Assembly: GCF_016863515.1 (NCBI RefSeq)
Contig: NZ_BOPA01000018.1
Coordinates: 62,001-126,000 of the forward strand
From: Micromonospora gifhornensis
GTDB taxonomy: Bacteria; Actinomycetota; Actinomycetes; Mycobacteriales; Micromonosporaceae
Direction of reading: 5' to 3'
DNA length: 64,000 nt
Shown here: positions 44,654 to 52,546 of the stretch, one piece after another
Numbering within the stretch: the first letter of the stretch is position 1
Layout: each line of letters begins with the position of its first letter
Position numbers and translations under genes: made by a program
Notes under the pieces: model-generated
What the model saw: only the letters and a program-made list of their open reading frames with translations
What the model was told of the DNA's origin: nothing
Database searches by the model: none

Positions 44654-45244
44654 TCAGCTGCCGGAGTTGGTGGCGGCGAGCCGTTGACGGCCTTCCAGGG
44701 TGCAGTTGCATCGTTGCAACTGCAACTCCTGCTGGTTGGGGCGCAGGTGCAGGTACATCGCGACAAGCATCGGCAGGAACACGACGGAGTTGTAGAACAG
44801 GTGCAGTTCGACCCGGGGGATGAGGAGCTGGGCGAAGCTCGTCGGCACTGACGTACCGGGCAACAGGAAGCCGGCCTGCACCTGCAACAGCAGGAACAGG
44901 TGCTCGATGTGGTGCCAGAACTGGATCGCCAGGGCGATCGTCCACCAGGTGCGGGCTCGCCCGACGAAACCGGGACGCAGGGCGAACAGACCGATCAGCA
45001 TGACGATCGCGTACCCGTAGTGCAGCCACTCGGAGCTGACCAGCCACGGGAACGGCATGCCCAGGACGCCGCGCGCCTGTGGCCGGGCCCAACCCAGCAC
45101 CCAGATCTGGTACGCCTGAACCAGGTGTTCGGCCCAGTGGGCCAGCACGATGAGCATGTACAGCCCCAGAACCGCACGGTGATGCGCTTCGTTGATCGCG
45201 CCGATCACTCCACGCCGAGCGGCATGCTCCTTGGCCACTGTCAT
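44654..45244 (-). CDS. Histidine-rich integral membrane protein, unknown function
   Basis: This 196-residue protein has about five hydrophobic helices. Several carry histidine pairs spaced as metal ligands: HWAEHLVQ, FWHHIEHLFLL, ELHLFYN and MYLHLR. A short C-terminal part has CNC. I do not recognise a named family with certainty. Such spacing in helices suggests a membrane metal site, either a copper transporter or a di-iron/copper oxidase-like centre. Its gene starts a minus-strand pair with the CopC-like gene and diverges from the DHA2 exporter gene across a 368-bp region. It may be a copper-handling unit unrelated to the enediyne or serve its biosynthesis. Confidence 0.7.
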   Translation of the reverse strand: MTVAKEHAARRGVIGAINEAHHRAVLGLYMLIVLAHWAEHLVQAYQIWVLGWARPQARGVLGMPFPWLVSSEWLHYGYAIVMLIGLFALRPGFVGRARTWWTIALAIQFWHHIEHLFLLLQVQAGFLLPGTSVPTSFAQLLIPRVELHLFYNSVVFLPMLVAMYLHLRPNQQELQLQRCNCTLEGRQRLAATNSGS

Positions 45245-45612
45245 GTGGACTCCATCCAGAGAGCTGGGTAATTTGACGATTACGTTAGGTGTACGCGTAC
45301 GCGATTCGCTTACTCATAATTGCGCATTTATCGATCTTTGCCGGTAGGGCGACGTCGAACTCCGCCAACCGCAGATCCGGCGCGGTCGCCTGACAGGAAC
45401 GCCCCGGTCCGCAGGCGAACGTCTCCGACCCGCCGTGCCCCGCCGTGACCAGGAACACGTCACGTGTTGGTCTGCTGACCGTTAATCCACGCGAGTTTCG
45501 TCGCTGGTGCGGGTTAATCTGCGCTGCGGGTTAGCGCCCAACGGTCATGCCCGCCATCGCCGGCTGGTGCCGCCAGCGACGCCCGACGGGCACTTTCGAT
45601 TCAGGAGACCTC
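45245..45612. promoter_or_regulatory. Divergent promoter region of the CopC pair and DHA2 exporter
   Basis: This 368-bp region contains an A/T-rich stretch around 45270-45340, with a -10-like CATAAT at 45315-45320 for the plus strand. Just upstream, at 45291-45300, lies the perfect 10-bp palindrome GTACGCGTAC. It overlaps the place where a -35 element would be, so repressor control of the exporter is plausible. Confidence 0.55.
45291..45300. promoter_or_regulatory. 10-bp palindrome GTACGCGTAC in the divergent promoter
   Basis: The site is perfectly self-complementary. With the two preceding bases it reads GGTGTACGCGTAC, of which GGTGTACG is identical to part of the right half of the palindrome at 22589-22607. 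It may bind the same regulator, for example one sensing the product. Short GC palindromes can arise by chance, so this is tentative. Confidence 0.45.
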
Positions 45613-47214
45613 GTGACACAGCAATCGGTCGCGGCGTCGCAGCCTGTCCCGACATCGGACAAGCTCGACGCTGCGGTTCTCAAGGTGGCGGGCGTCGTCG
45701 TGCTCGGCGCGATCATGTCGATTCTCGACGTGACGGTGGTCAGCGTCGCCCTGCCGACCTTCCAGAGCGAGTTCGACGCCTCGTACGCCCGCGTCGCCTG
45801 GACGATGACCGGCTACACCCTCGCGTTGGCCACGGTCATCCCGCTCAGCGGGTGGGCCGCCGACCGGTTCGGCACCAAACGCCTCTACATGATGGCCCTG
45901 GCGCTGTTCACCATCGGCTCCGGGCTCTGCGCCACCGCCGACACCATCGGGGAGTTGATCGCGTACCGGGTGGTGCAGGGCCTCGGCGGCGGAATGCTCA
46001 TGCCGCTCGGCATGACGATCATGACCCGGGCGGCCGGGCCGCACCGGATCGGCCGGTTGATGGCGGTGCTCGGCATCCCGATGCTGCTCGGCCCGATCGG
46101 CGGTCCGATCCTCGGCGGCTGGCTGATCGACGTCGCGAGCTGGCACTGGATCTTCCTGATCAACCTGCCGATCGGCCTGGTGGCCCTCGTGTACGCGCAG
46201 AAGGCCCTGCCGAAGGACAACCCCGAGCCCTCCGAGTCGTTCGACTTCCTCGGCATGCTGATGCTCTCGCCGGGACTCGCCCTGTTCCTCTACGGCGTCT
46301 CGACGCTGCCCGAGACCGGCACCTTCGCCGACACCGGGGTGTGGCTGCCCATGCTGATCGGTGCGGCCCTGGTGGTGGCGTTCGTCATCTACTCGTTCCG
46401 CCCCCGGCACCCGCTGCTGGACCTGCGGCTGTTCCGCAACCGTCGACTGACCGTGGCCGCGGTGACGATGTTCGTGTTCATCATCGCCTTCATGGGCGCC
46501 GGGCTGCTGTTCCCGAGCTACTTCCTCCAGGTGCGGGGTGAGTCGACCCTGGCCGCCGGTCTGCTGATCGCGCCGCAGGGCATCGGCGCGATGCTGACCA
46601 TGCCGATCGCCGGCATGCTCGCCGACAAGGTGCCGGTCGGCCGGACGGTGCCGTTCGCGCTGTTGCTGATCATCGCCGGGTTCGCCACCTTCACCCAGAT
46701 CGACGCGGACACCTCGTACGTGCTGATCTGCGGCTCGCTGTTCGTGATGGGCCTGGGCATGGGCGGCACAATGATGCCGATCATGACTTCGGCGCTGCGG
46801 ACGTTGACCGGGCACGAGGTGGCCCGCGGCTCCACCCTGGTGAACATCCTCCAGCAGATCGGCGGATCCATCGGCGCCGCGGTGATGTCGGTGATCCTCA
46901 CCAACGAGTTGAACAACTCCCGTCCGATCCCGGGCGTGACCGACCCGAACGGCAACCCGGTCACCGAGTCCGGCCTGGCCATCGCCGCGCAACAGCAACC
47001 GGAACTGCTCCAGCAGTTCCCGGTCGAGCCGTCGCTGATCCAGCGCGGGTTGGACTTCGCCGCCAACGCCTTCGCCACCACCTTCTGGGTGGCGTTCGCG
47101 CTCGTCGTGTTGACGCTCGTCCCGGCGGCGTTCCTGCCCCGGCGGCGCGAGCGGTCCCACCTGCTCGACGACCAGCCCGGCGACCAGCCGAAGGCGCCGG
47201 TCGTCATCCACTGA
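45613..47214 (+). CDS. DHA2-family (EmrB/QacA-type) MFS exporter
   Basis: This 533-residue protein has the 14-helix drug:H+ antiporter pattern. It shows SILDVTVVSVALPTFQ in helix 1, motif A GWAADRFGTKRLYM between helices 2 and 3, and WHWIFLINLPIGLVAL further on. The GTG at 45613 is preceded by CAGGAG. EmrB-type exporters are common self-resistance pumps in enediyne and other antibiotic loci; this one lies at the right border of the locus with its own divergent promoter. The other DHA2 gene (15359-16780) lies at the far side, so the locus carries two pumps. Confidence 0.93.
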   Translation: MTQQSVAASQPVPTSDKLDAAVLKVAGVVVLGAIMSILDVTVVSVALPTFQSEFDASYARVAWTMTGYTLALATVIPLSGWAADRFGTKRLYMMALALFTIGSGLCATADTIGELIAYRVVQGLGGGMLMPLGMTIMTRAAGPHRIGRLMAVLGIPMLLGPIGGPILGGWLIDVASWHWIFLINLPIGLVALVYAQKALPKDNPEPSESFDFLGMLMLSPGLALFLYGVSTLPETGTFADTGVWLPMLIGAALVVAFVIYSFRPRHPLLDLRLFRNRRLTVAAVTMFVFIIAFMGAGLLFPSYFLQVRGESTLAAGLLIAPQGIGAMLTMPIAGMLADKVPVGRTVPFALLLIIAGFATFTQIDADTSYVLICGSLFVMGLGMGGTMMPIMTSALRTLTGHEVARGSTLVNILQQIGGSIGAAVMSVILTNELNNSRPIPGVTDPNGNPVTESGLAIAAQQQPELLQQFPVEPSLIQRGLDFAANAFATTFWVAFALVVLTLVPAAFLPRRRERSHLLDDQPGDQPKAPVVIH

Positions 47215-47225
47215 TCACCTGCAGC

Positions 47226-47259
47226 GAAGGGGCCGCCGGAGTGTTCCGGCGGCCCCTTC
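47226..47259 (+). terminator. Terminator hairpin after the DHA2 exporter gene
   Basis: GAAGGGGCCGCCGGA and its exact complement form a 15-bp perfect stem around a GTGT loop, starting 12 bp after the exporter stop. This is one of the strongest terminators in the window and likely marks the right end of the biosynthetic locus. Confidence 0.88.
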
Positions 47260-47413
47260 GGCGTTCGCCCCAGGACCGGCTCCGGCCCGCTGTCAACCCC
47301 TCCCGGCACCCGCCAAACTCAAGATTCGGTCAACCAGGCAGGACATGGGCCGGCGAGGGCGGTCGACGCCGATACGTTGCTCCCCACACTTGCTCAAGCA
47401 GAAGGAGGGAAGA

Positions 47414-49987
47414 ATGCGGCGCACTCGACAACGCATCGCTCTTCTCGCAGTACCCGTTCTGGTGGGAAGCGTCCTGCTGGCGGGCCAGCCGGCCGTCGCG
47501 GAGCCCGCGGCGACGCCGGCGCCGGCTGCCGACGCCGAGCGCTCCCACCTGGAGCACGCGGACCACGCTGACGTGGTGCGCGTCCACCTGACCGGCTCCG
47601 ACATGCTGGACGAGGTGGCGGCCGCCGGCTTCGACCTGGAACACGGCCTGACGCGGGTGCCGGACGGGATCGAGGCCGAGGTGGTGGCGACGCCCGAGCA
47701 GGTCGCCGAACTCCAGGCGATGGGCGTCCGGATCCTGGCCGAGGGCGAGGGTTTCACCTGGAGCGATGAGGCTGACGGCGGCTTCGCCGCCGCCGGCGCG
47801 CGGGTCGCCGCGAGGTCCGCTGCGGCGACCGACAGCACCGCGGCGACGAGCACGTCGACCTTCAGCCACGAGACGACGGTACGCATCGCCCGCGCCGACT
47901 GGTTCACCACCAAGGGCCAGGGCTTCCTCTACGTCGAGGCGCGTACCACCGAGGGTGCGCAGACCAACCCGATCATCGGCATGCAGGTGGAGAACGACTC
48001 CGGGCCGGGCACCGACTTCGCCCTCGCTCGGACGATGAGCCGCTTCATCGACTCCGGCCAGTACATGTTCCACCGGAACCTGTTCAAGCTGGACACCCGT
48101 CCGAGCAAGATCCGGGTCACCAGCTCCACCGGTGGCGTCGCGGTCGGCCCGGTGTCCGACTGGTTGGAGGACGGCGAGCCGCCGCTGACCGACAAGCCGG
48201 GCTACAAGTGGAACCTGGTCGACGGCTACAAGCACCCGCAGCAGCTGCACGACCGGATCGAGGAGATCGCTCGGGAGAACCCGAAGATCGCCGAGATCGT
48301 CTACCTGCCGTACAAGACGAACGGCTACCAGCGGAAGGCGCAGGCCACCATCGGTGGTACCGGTCAGTCCGCGGTCGTCGTCACCTCCGCGGCCTGGGGC
48401 CACGAGGGCGGCAACGACATCACCGTCGAGTTCGTCGACCGGCCCGGCGCCAACCTGCCGCTGTCCGTCGAGGTCAACGGCAAGGCCGTACGGGTCCTGC
48501 TCGCCAAGGACTCCTCCGGTGCGCTGGCCAGCACCGCCGCCCAGGTGGCGACGGCCCTGAAGACCCAGTCCAACGGGCTGATCGACCGCTCGCACCCGTA
48601 CCGCACGAACACCGGCACCGGCATCGTGCAGCCGACGGCGCCGGTGGCGCTGACCGACTTCCTCGACCAGAAGCGCGTCGGTGCCCCCGAGGGCGACGTG
48701 CCGCGTGGCCCGAACACCGTTCGTGTTCTGCGGATCGGCAAGCACCGGGACGGCAAGAAGCCCGGCGTGCTGATCCAGGCGCAGGACCACGCCCGCGAGT
48801 GGGTGCCGGCGACGACCACCCTGGAGACCGCGGAGCGGCTGGTCGCCAACTACAAGACCGACAAGGAGACCAAGAAGATCGTCGACAACACCGACATCTT
48901 CCTGATCCCCAGCAACAACCCCGACGGGGCGAACTACAGCTTCTACAACAACGCCTCGCAGCGTCGTAACCTGACCAACCACTGCGCGGACGACAACGCC
49001 GATCCGGGCCGCCGCAACAACTGGGGCGTCGACCTGAACCGCAACTACCGGGTGGGTTCCGCGCAGGACGGTTACTCGGGCGGCTCGTTCAGCTGCACCA
49101 GCGACACGTACCAGGGTCCGGAGAAGCTGTCGGAGCCGGAGGCGAAGAACATCGTCTGGCTCGCCGAGACGTACTCGAACATCAAGTTCTTCATGTCGGT
49201 GCACTCCAACGGCGGCCAGCTGTTCTGGCAGCCGGGCTCCTACAAGGCCGACGGTCGGGTCACCACCCCTCGTCCGCCGCTGGGTGACGAGATGTTCTAC
49301 TGGCAGGCCGCCTCGCGCATCCTGTCCCAGGTGAAGGCGTACCGGGAGACCGTGGTCACGCCGCAGAACGTGGGTGGCTCGTCCGACGTGCTCTACTCGT
49401 CGGCCGGCAACGTCCGCGAGGACCTGTACCACACCTACGGCATCTTCTCCTTCGGCTGGGAGGTCGGTGGCTCGATCTACAACCCGGCGACCGGCAACTG
49501 GCAGGGCGGCTCCTTCCAGCCGCCGTGGGAGGGCAACCCGGAGCTGGTCAGCGGGCACGCCGAGACCATGGAGTACGCCAACGGCATCATGGAGATGTTC
49601 CGGATCGCGGCGGAGTGGGGCAAGGACAAGAAGGCCCCCACCTCCACGCTGGTGCCGGGCGCCGGCCGGTTCTCCGGCCCGGTCGACGTGCGGTTCGAGG
49701 TCAGCGAGCCGGCGACCATCTACTACACCATCGACGGCAGCCGCCCGACCCTCGACTCGCCCCGTTACAAGGCGACCGAGTTCCGGGAGCCGGGCGAGGT
49801 GTTCCACGTGACCGAGACGACCACCTTCCACTGGTTCTCGGTCGACTCGGCGGGCAACATCGAGAAGAACTACGACCCGTCGAAGGCCGACAAGCGCAAC
49901 AACTTCAACAAGGCCACGATCACCATCGGTGACGCGGACCCGGAGAAGCCCAAGAAGGACAAGAAGCCCAAGAAGGACAAGAAGTAG
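47414..49987 (+). CDS. Secreted M14 zinc carboxypeptidase with C-terminal Fn3-like/lysine-rich tail
   Basis: This 857-residue protein starts at an ATG behind GGAGGGA and has a signal peptide (LLAVPVLVGSVLLAGQPAVA). A propeptide of about 230 residues precedes the M14 metallopeptidase. Zinc ligands are His459 and Glu462 (QDHARE) and His597 (VHSNGG); the general base is Glu683 (GWEVGG); substrate residues include the DLNRNYR block. The domain is split by an insertion of about 110 residues before the HxxE motif (roughly 320-430). After the peptidase comes a chitobiase-C-like Fn3 domain (YYTIDGSRPTLDSPRY), then a short tail of KPKKDKK repeats. It digests peptides outside the cell and is probably unrelated to the enediyne locus. 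Confidence 0.92.
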   Translation: MRRTRQRIALLAVPVLVGSVLLAGQPAVAEPAATPAPAADAERSHLEHADHADVVRVHLTGSDMLDEVAAAGFDLEHGLTRVPDGIEAEVVATPEQVAELQAMGVRILAEGEGFTWSDEADGGFAAAGARVAARSAAATDSTAATSTSTFSHETTVRIARADWFTTKGQGFLYVEARTTEGAQTNPIIGMQVENDSGPGTDFALARTMSRFIDSGQYMFHRNLFKLDTRPSKIRVTSSTGGVAVGPVSDWLEDGEPPLTDKPGYKWNLVDGYKHPQQLHDRIEEIARENPKIAEIVYLPYKTNGYQRKAQATIGGTGQSAVVVTSAAWGHEGGNDITVEFVDRPGANLPLSVEVNGKAVRVLLAKDSSGALASTAAQVATALKTQSNGLIDRSHPYRTNTGTGIVQPTAPVALTDFLDQKRVGAPEGDVPRGPNTVRVLRIGKHRDGKKPGVLIQAQDHAREWVPATTTLETAERLVANYKTDKETKKIVDNTDIFLIPSNNPDGANYSFYNNASQRRNLTNHCADDNADPGRRNNWGVDLNRNYRVGSAQDGYSGGSFSCTSDTYQGPEKLSEPEAKNIVWLAETYSNIKFFMSVHSNGGQLFWQPGSYKADGRVTTPRPPLGDEMFYWQAASRILSQVKAYRETVVTPQNVGGSSDVLYSSAGNVREDLYHTYGIFSFGWEVGGSIYNPATGNWQGGSFQPPWEGNPELVSGHAETMEYANGIMEMFRIAAEWGKDKKAPTSTLVPGAGRFSGPVDVRFEVSEPATIYYTIDGSRPTLDSPRYKATEFREPGEVFHVTETTTFHWFSVDSAGNIEKNYDPSKADKRNNFNKATITIGDADPEKPKKDKKPKKDKK

Positions 49988-50007
49988 TCCGTTCCTGAGG
50001 TATGTCG

Positions 50008-50045
50008 GTGCCCCGTCGGTGCGAGCTTTCGCACCGGCGGGGCAC
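50008..50045 (+). terminator. Terminator hairpin after the M14 peptidase gene
   Basis: A 17-bp stem with one G-T pair (arms 50008-50024 and 50029-50045, starting GTGCCCCG and ending CGGGGCAC) encloses a 4-nt loop, 20 bp after the stop codon. Confidence 0.88.
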
Positions 50046-50150
50046 TGCTCGTCGGCGAGGAAAATTTCTCCGTCGGCTGTCGAATCCCGCCGGGCCCGTT
50101 CGACGTTCTGGTGAAGGCACCACAGATCGCCGATGAAGGAGACCCGCGCC

Positions 50151-50708
50151 ATGCGTACGCTGATCGTCACCGAGTTCATGTCCCTCGACGGCGTGATCGA
50201 CTCGCCGGGCGGTGGCAGCCACCCGCACGCCGGTTGGACGTTCAAGGACGTGCCGATGGACGAGGCCGTGTGGGAGATCAAGGCCCGCGAGGAGCAGGAG
50301 GCGGGCGCGTTGCTGATCGGCCGGGTCAGCTACGACGAGTTCGCGCCGGTCTGGCCGACCATGGAGGAGTTCGCCGAGTACAACGCGATGCCGAAGTACG
50401 TGGTGTCGACCACGCTCACCGACCCGCAGTGGCACAACACCACGGTGTTGCGGTCGCTCGACGAGGTCGCCGCGCTCAAGCAGGGCGACGGCGGCACGAT
50501 CCTGGTGCACGGCAGTGCCACCCTCGCCCAGGGGCTCGCCGCAGCCGGCCTGGTCGACCGGTACCACCTGCTCATCTTTCCGCTGCTGCTCGGCGGCGGC
50601 CGGCGGCTGTTCGCCCCGGAGGGCGCCGACAAGCAGCGGTTGACCCTTGTCGAGCACGCCACGTACGGCAACGGTGTGCAGTTGGCGGTCTACGACGTCA
50701 ACCACTGA
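50151..50708 (+). CDS. RibD C-terminal/dihydrofolate-reductase-like protein
   Basis: This 185-residue protein has the RibD-C/DHFR-like fold: it opens LIVTEFMSLDGVIDSP, has LLIGRVSYDEF, the cofactor-binding GGTILVHGSATLAQGL and the closing block LLIFPLLLGGGRRLF. Such proteins are NADPH-binding reductases, mostly of unknown substrate and not essential DHFR. The ATG at 50151 was chosen because AAGGAG lies just upstream. A terminator hairpin follows it. No functional link with neighbours is visible. Confidence 0.9.
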   Translation: MRTLIVTEFMSLDGVIDSPGGGSHPHAGWTFKDVPMDEAVWEIKAREEQEAGALLIGRVSYDEFAPVWPTMEEFAEYNAMPKYVVSTTLTDPQWHNTTVLRSLDEVAALKQGDGGTILVHGSATLAQGLAAAGLVDRYHLLIFPLLLGGGRRLFAPEGADKQRLTLVEHATYGNGVQLAVYDVNH

Positions 50709-50716
50709 CCCGGTCT

Positions 50717-50759
50717 CGTCGGCGCACCCCCGGACACGGGGGCCGGGGGCGCGCCGACG
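50717..50759 (+). terminator. Terminator hairpin after the RibD-like gene
   Basis: The 17-bp arms 50717-50733 and 50743-50759 pair with a single mismatch around a 9-nt loop, starting 9 bp after the stop codon. Confidence 0.8.
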
Positions 50760-50841
50760 CGGTCAGTACCCGCACCGGCTCTTGAGGTAACCCACGCAAT
50801 TCCCGGCACTCCTTGCCGAAAACCCTTTCACCCACAACGCT

Positions 50842-50895
50842 GCCCCACCCCACCCCCCCCACCCCCCACCCCCACCCCCCACCCCCACCCCCACC
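50842..50895. repeat. C-rich (CCCCCA)n tract, potential G-quadruplex on the minus strand
   Basis: Over 50 bases consist almost only of runs of 4-8 C separated by single A. On the minus strand this is a series of G runs joined by single T, the pattern of a G-quadruplex; the plus strand could form an i-motif. It lies in the 515-bp non-coding region before the first LacI gene. Confidence 0.85.
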
Positions 50896-50909
50896 TCTCT
50901 CGCCCGCGT

Positions 50910-50979
50910 CGATCTTGCACTTACAGTCGGGGCGTAGCGACTGAAAAGCCGCATATCGGCGACCAATAGTGCAAGATCG
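50910..50979. repeat. Long-range inverted repeat element, 12-bp arms
   Basis: CGATCTTGCACT at 50910-50921 pairs with AGTGCAAGATCG at 50968-50979. The 46-bp interior contains a smaller inverted repeat (GCCG-CATAT-CGGC at 50949-50961). The composition is lower in GC than the flanks. It has the look of a small repetitive or MITE-like element between the C-rich and G-rich tracts, or of a regulatory cruciform. Confidence 0.65.
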
Positions 50980-51075
50980 CGGGGCAGGGTAGGGCAGGAG
51001 GGGCGCGAGGGGTGGCGGGAGGGGGACGGTGGGGGAGGGGTGGGTGTGGACGGTCGGGGCGAAAGGGGAGGGGGT
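50980..51075. repeat. G-rich tract, potential G-quadruplex on the plus strand
   Basis: Some 90 bases rich in runs of 3-6 G, separated mainly by single A, T or C, follow the inverted repeat. They roughly mirror the C-rich tract on the other side. They lie 150-250 bp upstream of the first LacI gene and could influence its transcription. Confidence 0.7.
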
Positions 51076-51112
51076 CGCCTCAGCTTTCTGTGCGAATCTC
51101 CTGGTGGCCATT

Positions 51113-51130
51113 GCCGAAATCGCTTTCGGC
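51113..51130. promoter_or_regulatory. LacI-type operator upstream of the first LacI gene
   Basis: GCCGAAATCGCTTTCGGC has perfect 7-bp arms with a central CG, the usual shape of LacI-family operators. It lies 93 bp before the GTG at 51224, so autoregulation is likely. Confidence 0.7.
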
Positions 51131-51223
51131 GTTCATTGTCAGAGGTCAGGTGACATCGGTGGTGGAGGGGCCACCGCTTCCTCCGCCGCGTCGCGCGGGG
51201 CACCTCCTGACGAGGAGAGCAGG

Positions 51224-52378
51224 GTGATCGAGAACAGCGGCCGTGCCCGGCCGGACAGGCAGCGACAAGCCCCGTCCGCCCCCGCACGCGGCAACGAAGC
51301 CGAACGGCCGGTCAGAGGTTCGGGCCGTTCGATCATGCGGGACGTCGCGGAACTGGCGGGCGTGTCGGCCCAGACGGTCTCCCGCGTCATCAACGGGCAT
51401 CCGTACGTCGCCGACCACACCCGACAGCGGGTCCTGGACGCCATGCGCCAGCTCGACTACCGGTTGAATCCGGCCGCCCGCGCCCTGGTCACCCGCCGCT
51501 CCGGCACGCTCGGGATCGTCGGCTACGAGAGCCCGCTCTACGGGCCCACCTCCATGCTGTACGCCATCGAGGGCGCGGCTCGGGCCGCGGGCTACTTCGT
51601 CAGCGTCGCCAGTCTGCGGCACCTGGATCGTCGATCGGTCTTCGACGCGGTCGACTGGCTCCGCCGCCAGTCGGTCGAAGGGATCATCGCCATCGCGCCC
51701 AAGCCCGCCATGGCCGACGCCCTGGCCGAGGCGTCGTCCGGACTGCCGGCGGTGACCGTGGGCGGCGGCTGCACCGAGGCCGTACCGAGTGCGCAGATCG
51801 ACAACGCCGAAGGTGCCCGGCTCGCCACCCGACACCTGCTCAACCTCGGACACACCACCGTTCACCACCTCGCCGGCCCGCAGGACTGGCCGGAGGCGCG
51901 GGAGCGGGTCGCCGGCTGGCATGCCGCGCTGCGTGCCGCCGGTGCGCCGACGCCCGCCGTGGTGCCCGGTGACTGGAGCGCCGGCACCGGCTACGAGCAG
52001 GGTGAGCGGCTCGCCCGCGACCGCAGCGTCACGGCCATCTTCTGCGCCAGTGACCAACTCGCCCTCGGTGTGCTGCGGGCGCTGCACGAGGCCGGCCGGC
52101 GGGTACCGGGTGAGGTAAGCGTGGTCGGATTCGACGGCACCGCCGACGGTGCCCACTTCCTGCCGCCGCTGACGTCGGTCCGGCAGGATTTCGCCGAGCT
52201 GGGTCGGCGCAGCCTGCGACTGTTGCTGGCACAACTCGACCGGCCCGCGTCGAAGTCGCGACCCCGCCGCGACGTACTGGTGCCGGAGTTGGTCATCCGG
52301 CGCAGCGCGGCGGCACTCTGCGACGGCGACCGCGCGGCGGCGGGCCTGACCCTGTCCGGCCCGTCACGCGGCACCTGA
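51224..52378 (+). CDS. LacI-family transcriptional regulator 1
   Basis: This 384-residue regulator has the N-terminal helix-turn-helix MRDVAELAGVSAQTVSRVIN with the hinge helix LNPAARALVTRR, and a periplasmic-binding-protein-like ligand domain (GTLGIVGYESP, AIFCASDQLALGVLRAL, VVGFDG). An arginine-rich N-terminal extension of about 35 residues precedes the HTH if the GTG at 51224, placed behind GAGGAG, is used. It faces the second LacI gene convergently. The ligand is probably a sugar; the neighbouring genes suggest an arabinose-containing oligosaccharide, but the target could lie elsewhere. Confidence 0.9.
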   Translation: MIENSGRARPDRQRQAPSAPARGNEAERPVRGSGRSIMRDVAELAGVSAQTVSRVINGHPYVADHTRQRVLDAMRQLDYRLNPAARALVTRRSGTLGIVGYESPLYGPTSMLYAIEGAARAAGYFVSVASLRHLDRRSVFDAVDWLRRQSVEGIIAIAPKPAMADALAEASSGLPAVTVGGGCTEAVPSAQIDNAEGARLATRHLLNLGHTTVHHLAGPQDWPEARERVAGWHAALRAAGAPTPAVVPGDWSAGTGYEQGERLARDRSVTAIFCASDQLALGVLRALHEAGRRVPGEVSVVGFDGTADGAHFLPPLTSVRQDFAELGRRSLRLLLAQLDRPASKSRPRRDVLVPELVIRRSAAALCDGDRAAAGLTLSGPSRGT

Positions 52379-52459
52379 CGCGCGGGTGCTCTCGACCTGC
52401 CGGGTGGCGGCCCGAACATGGTCGGCCGTGCCCCCTCACGCGGCACCCTGACGCCGGGC
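52364..52459. repeat. Imperfect direct repeats around the end of LacI gene 1
   Basis: GTCACGCGGCACCTGACGC near 52364 and CTCACGCGGCACCCTGACGC near 52436 are nearly identical, about 72 bp apart. The first covers the stop codon of LacI gene 1. They lie between two convergent genes and have no clear function. Confidence 0.4.
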
Positions 52460-52546
52460 CTGCGGCACCTTCGCGTCGGGCGCGCGCGAGCCGCCAGGTG
52501 GCCTCCGAGCAAAATGCGGGCGGGACGAGCGCCGCCGGCACCAGGG

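Noticed and set aside
47330..50281. Minus-strand frame of nearly 1000 codons opposite the M14 peptidase
   Set aside because: The plus-strand gene has a ribosome site, signal peptide and zinc ligands; the antisense frame is compositional.
50842..50895. C-rich tract considered as a sequencing artefact
   Set aside because: The runs are separated by regular single A bases and a matching G-rich stretch follows at a distance, so I kept it as real; read-level checks could still correct run lengths.
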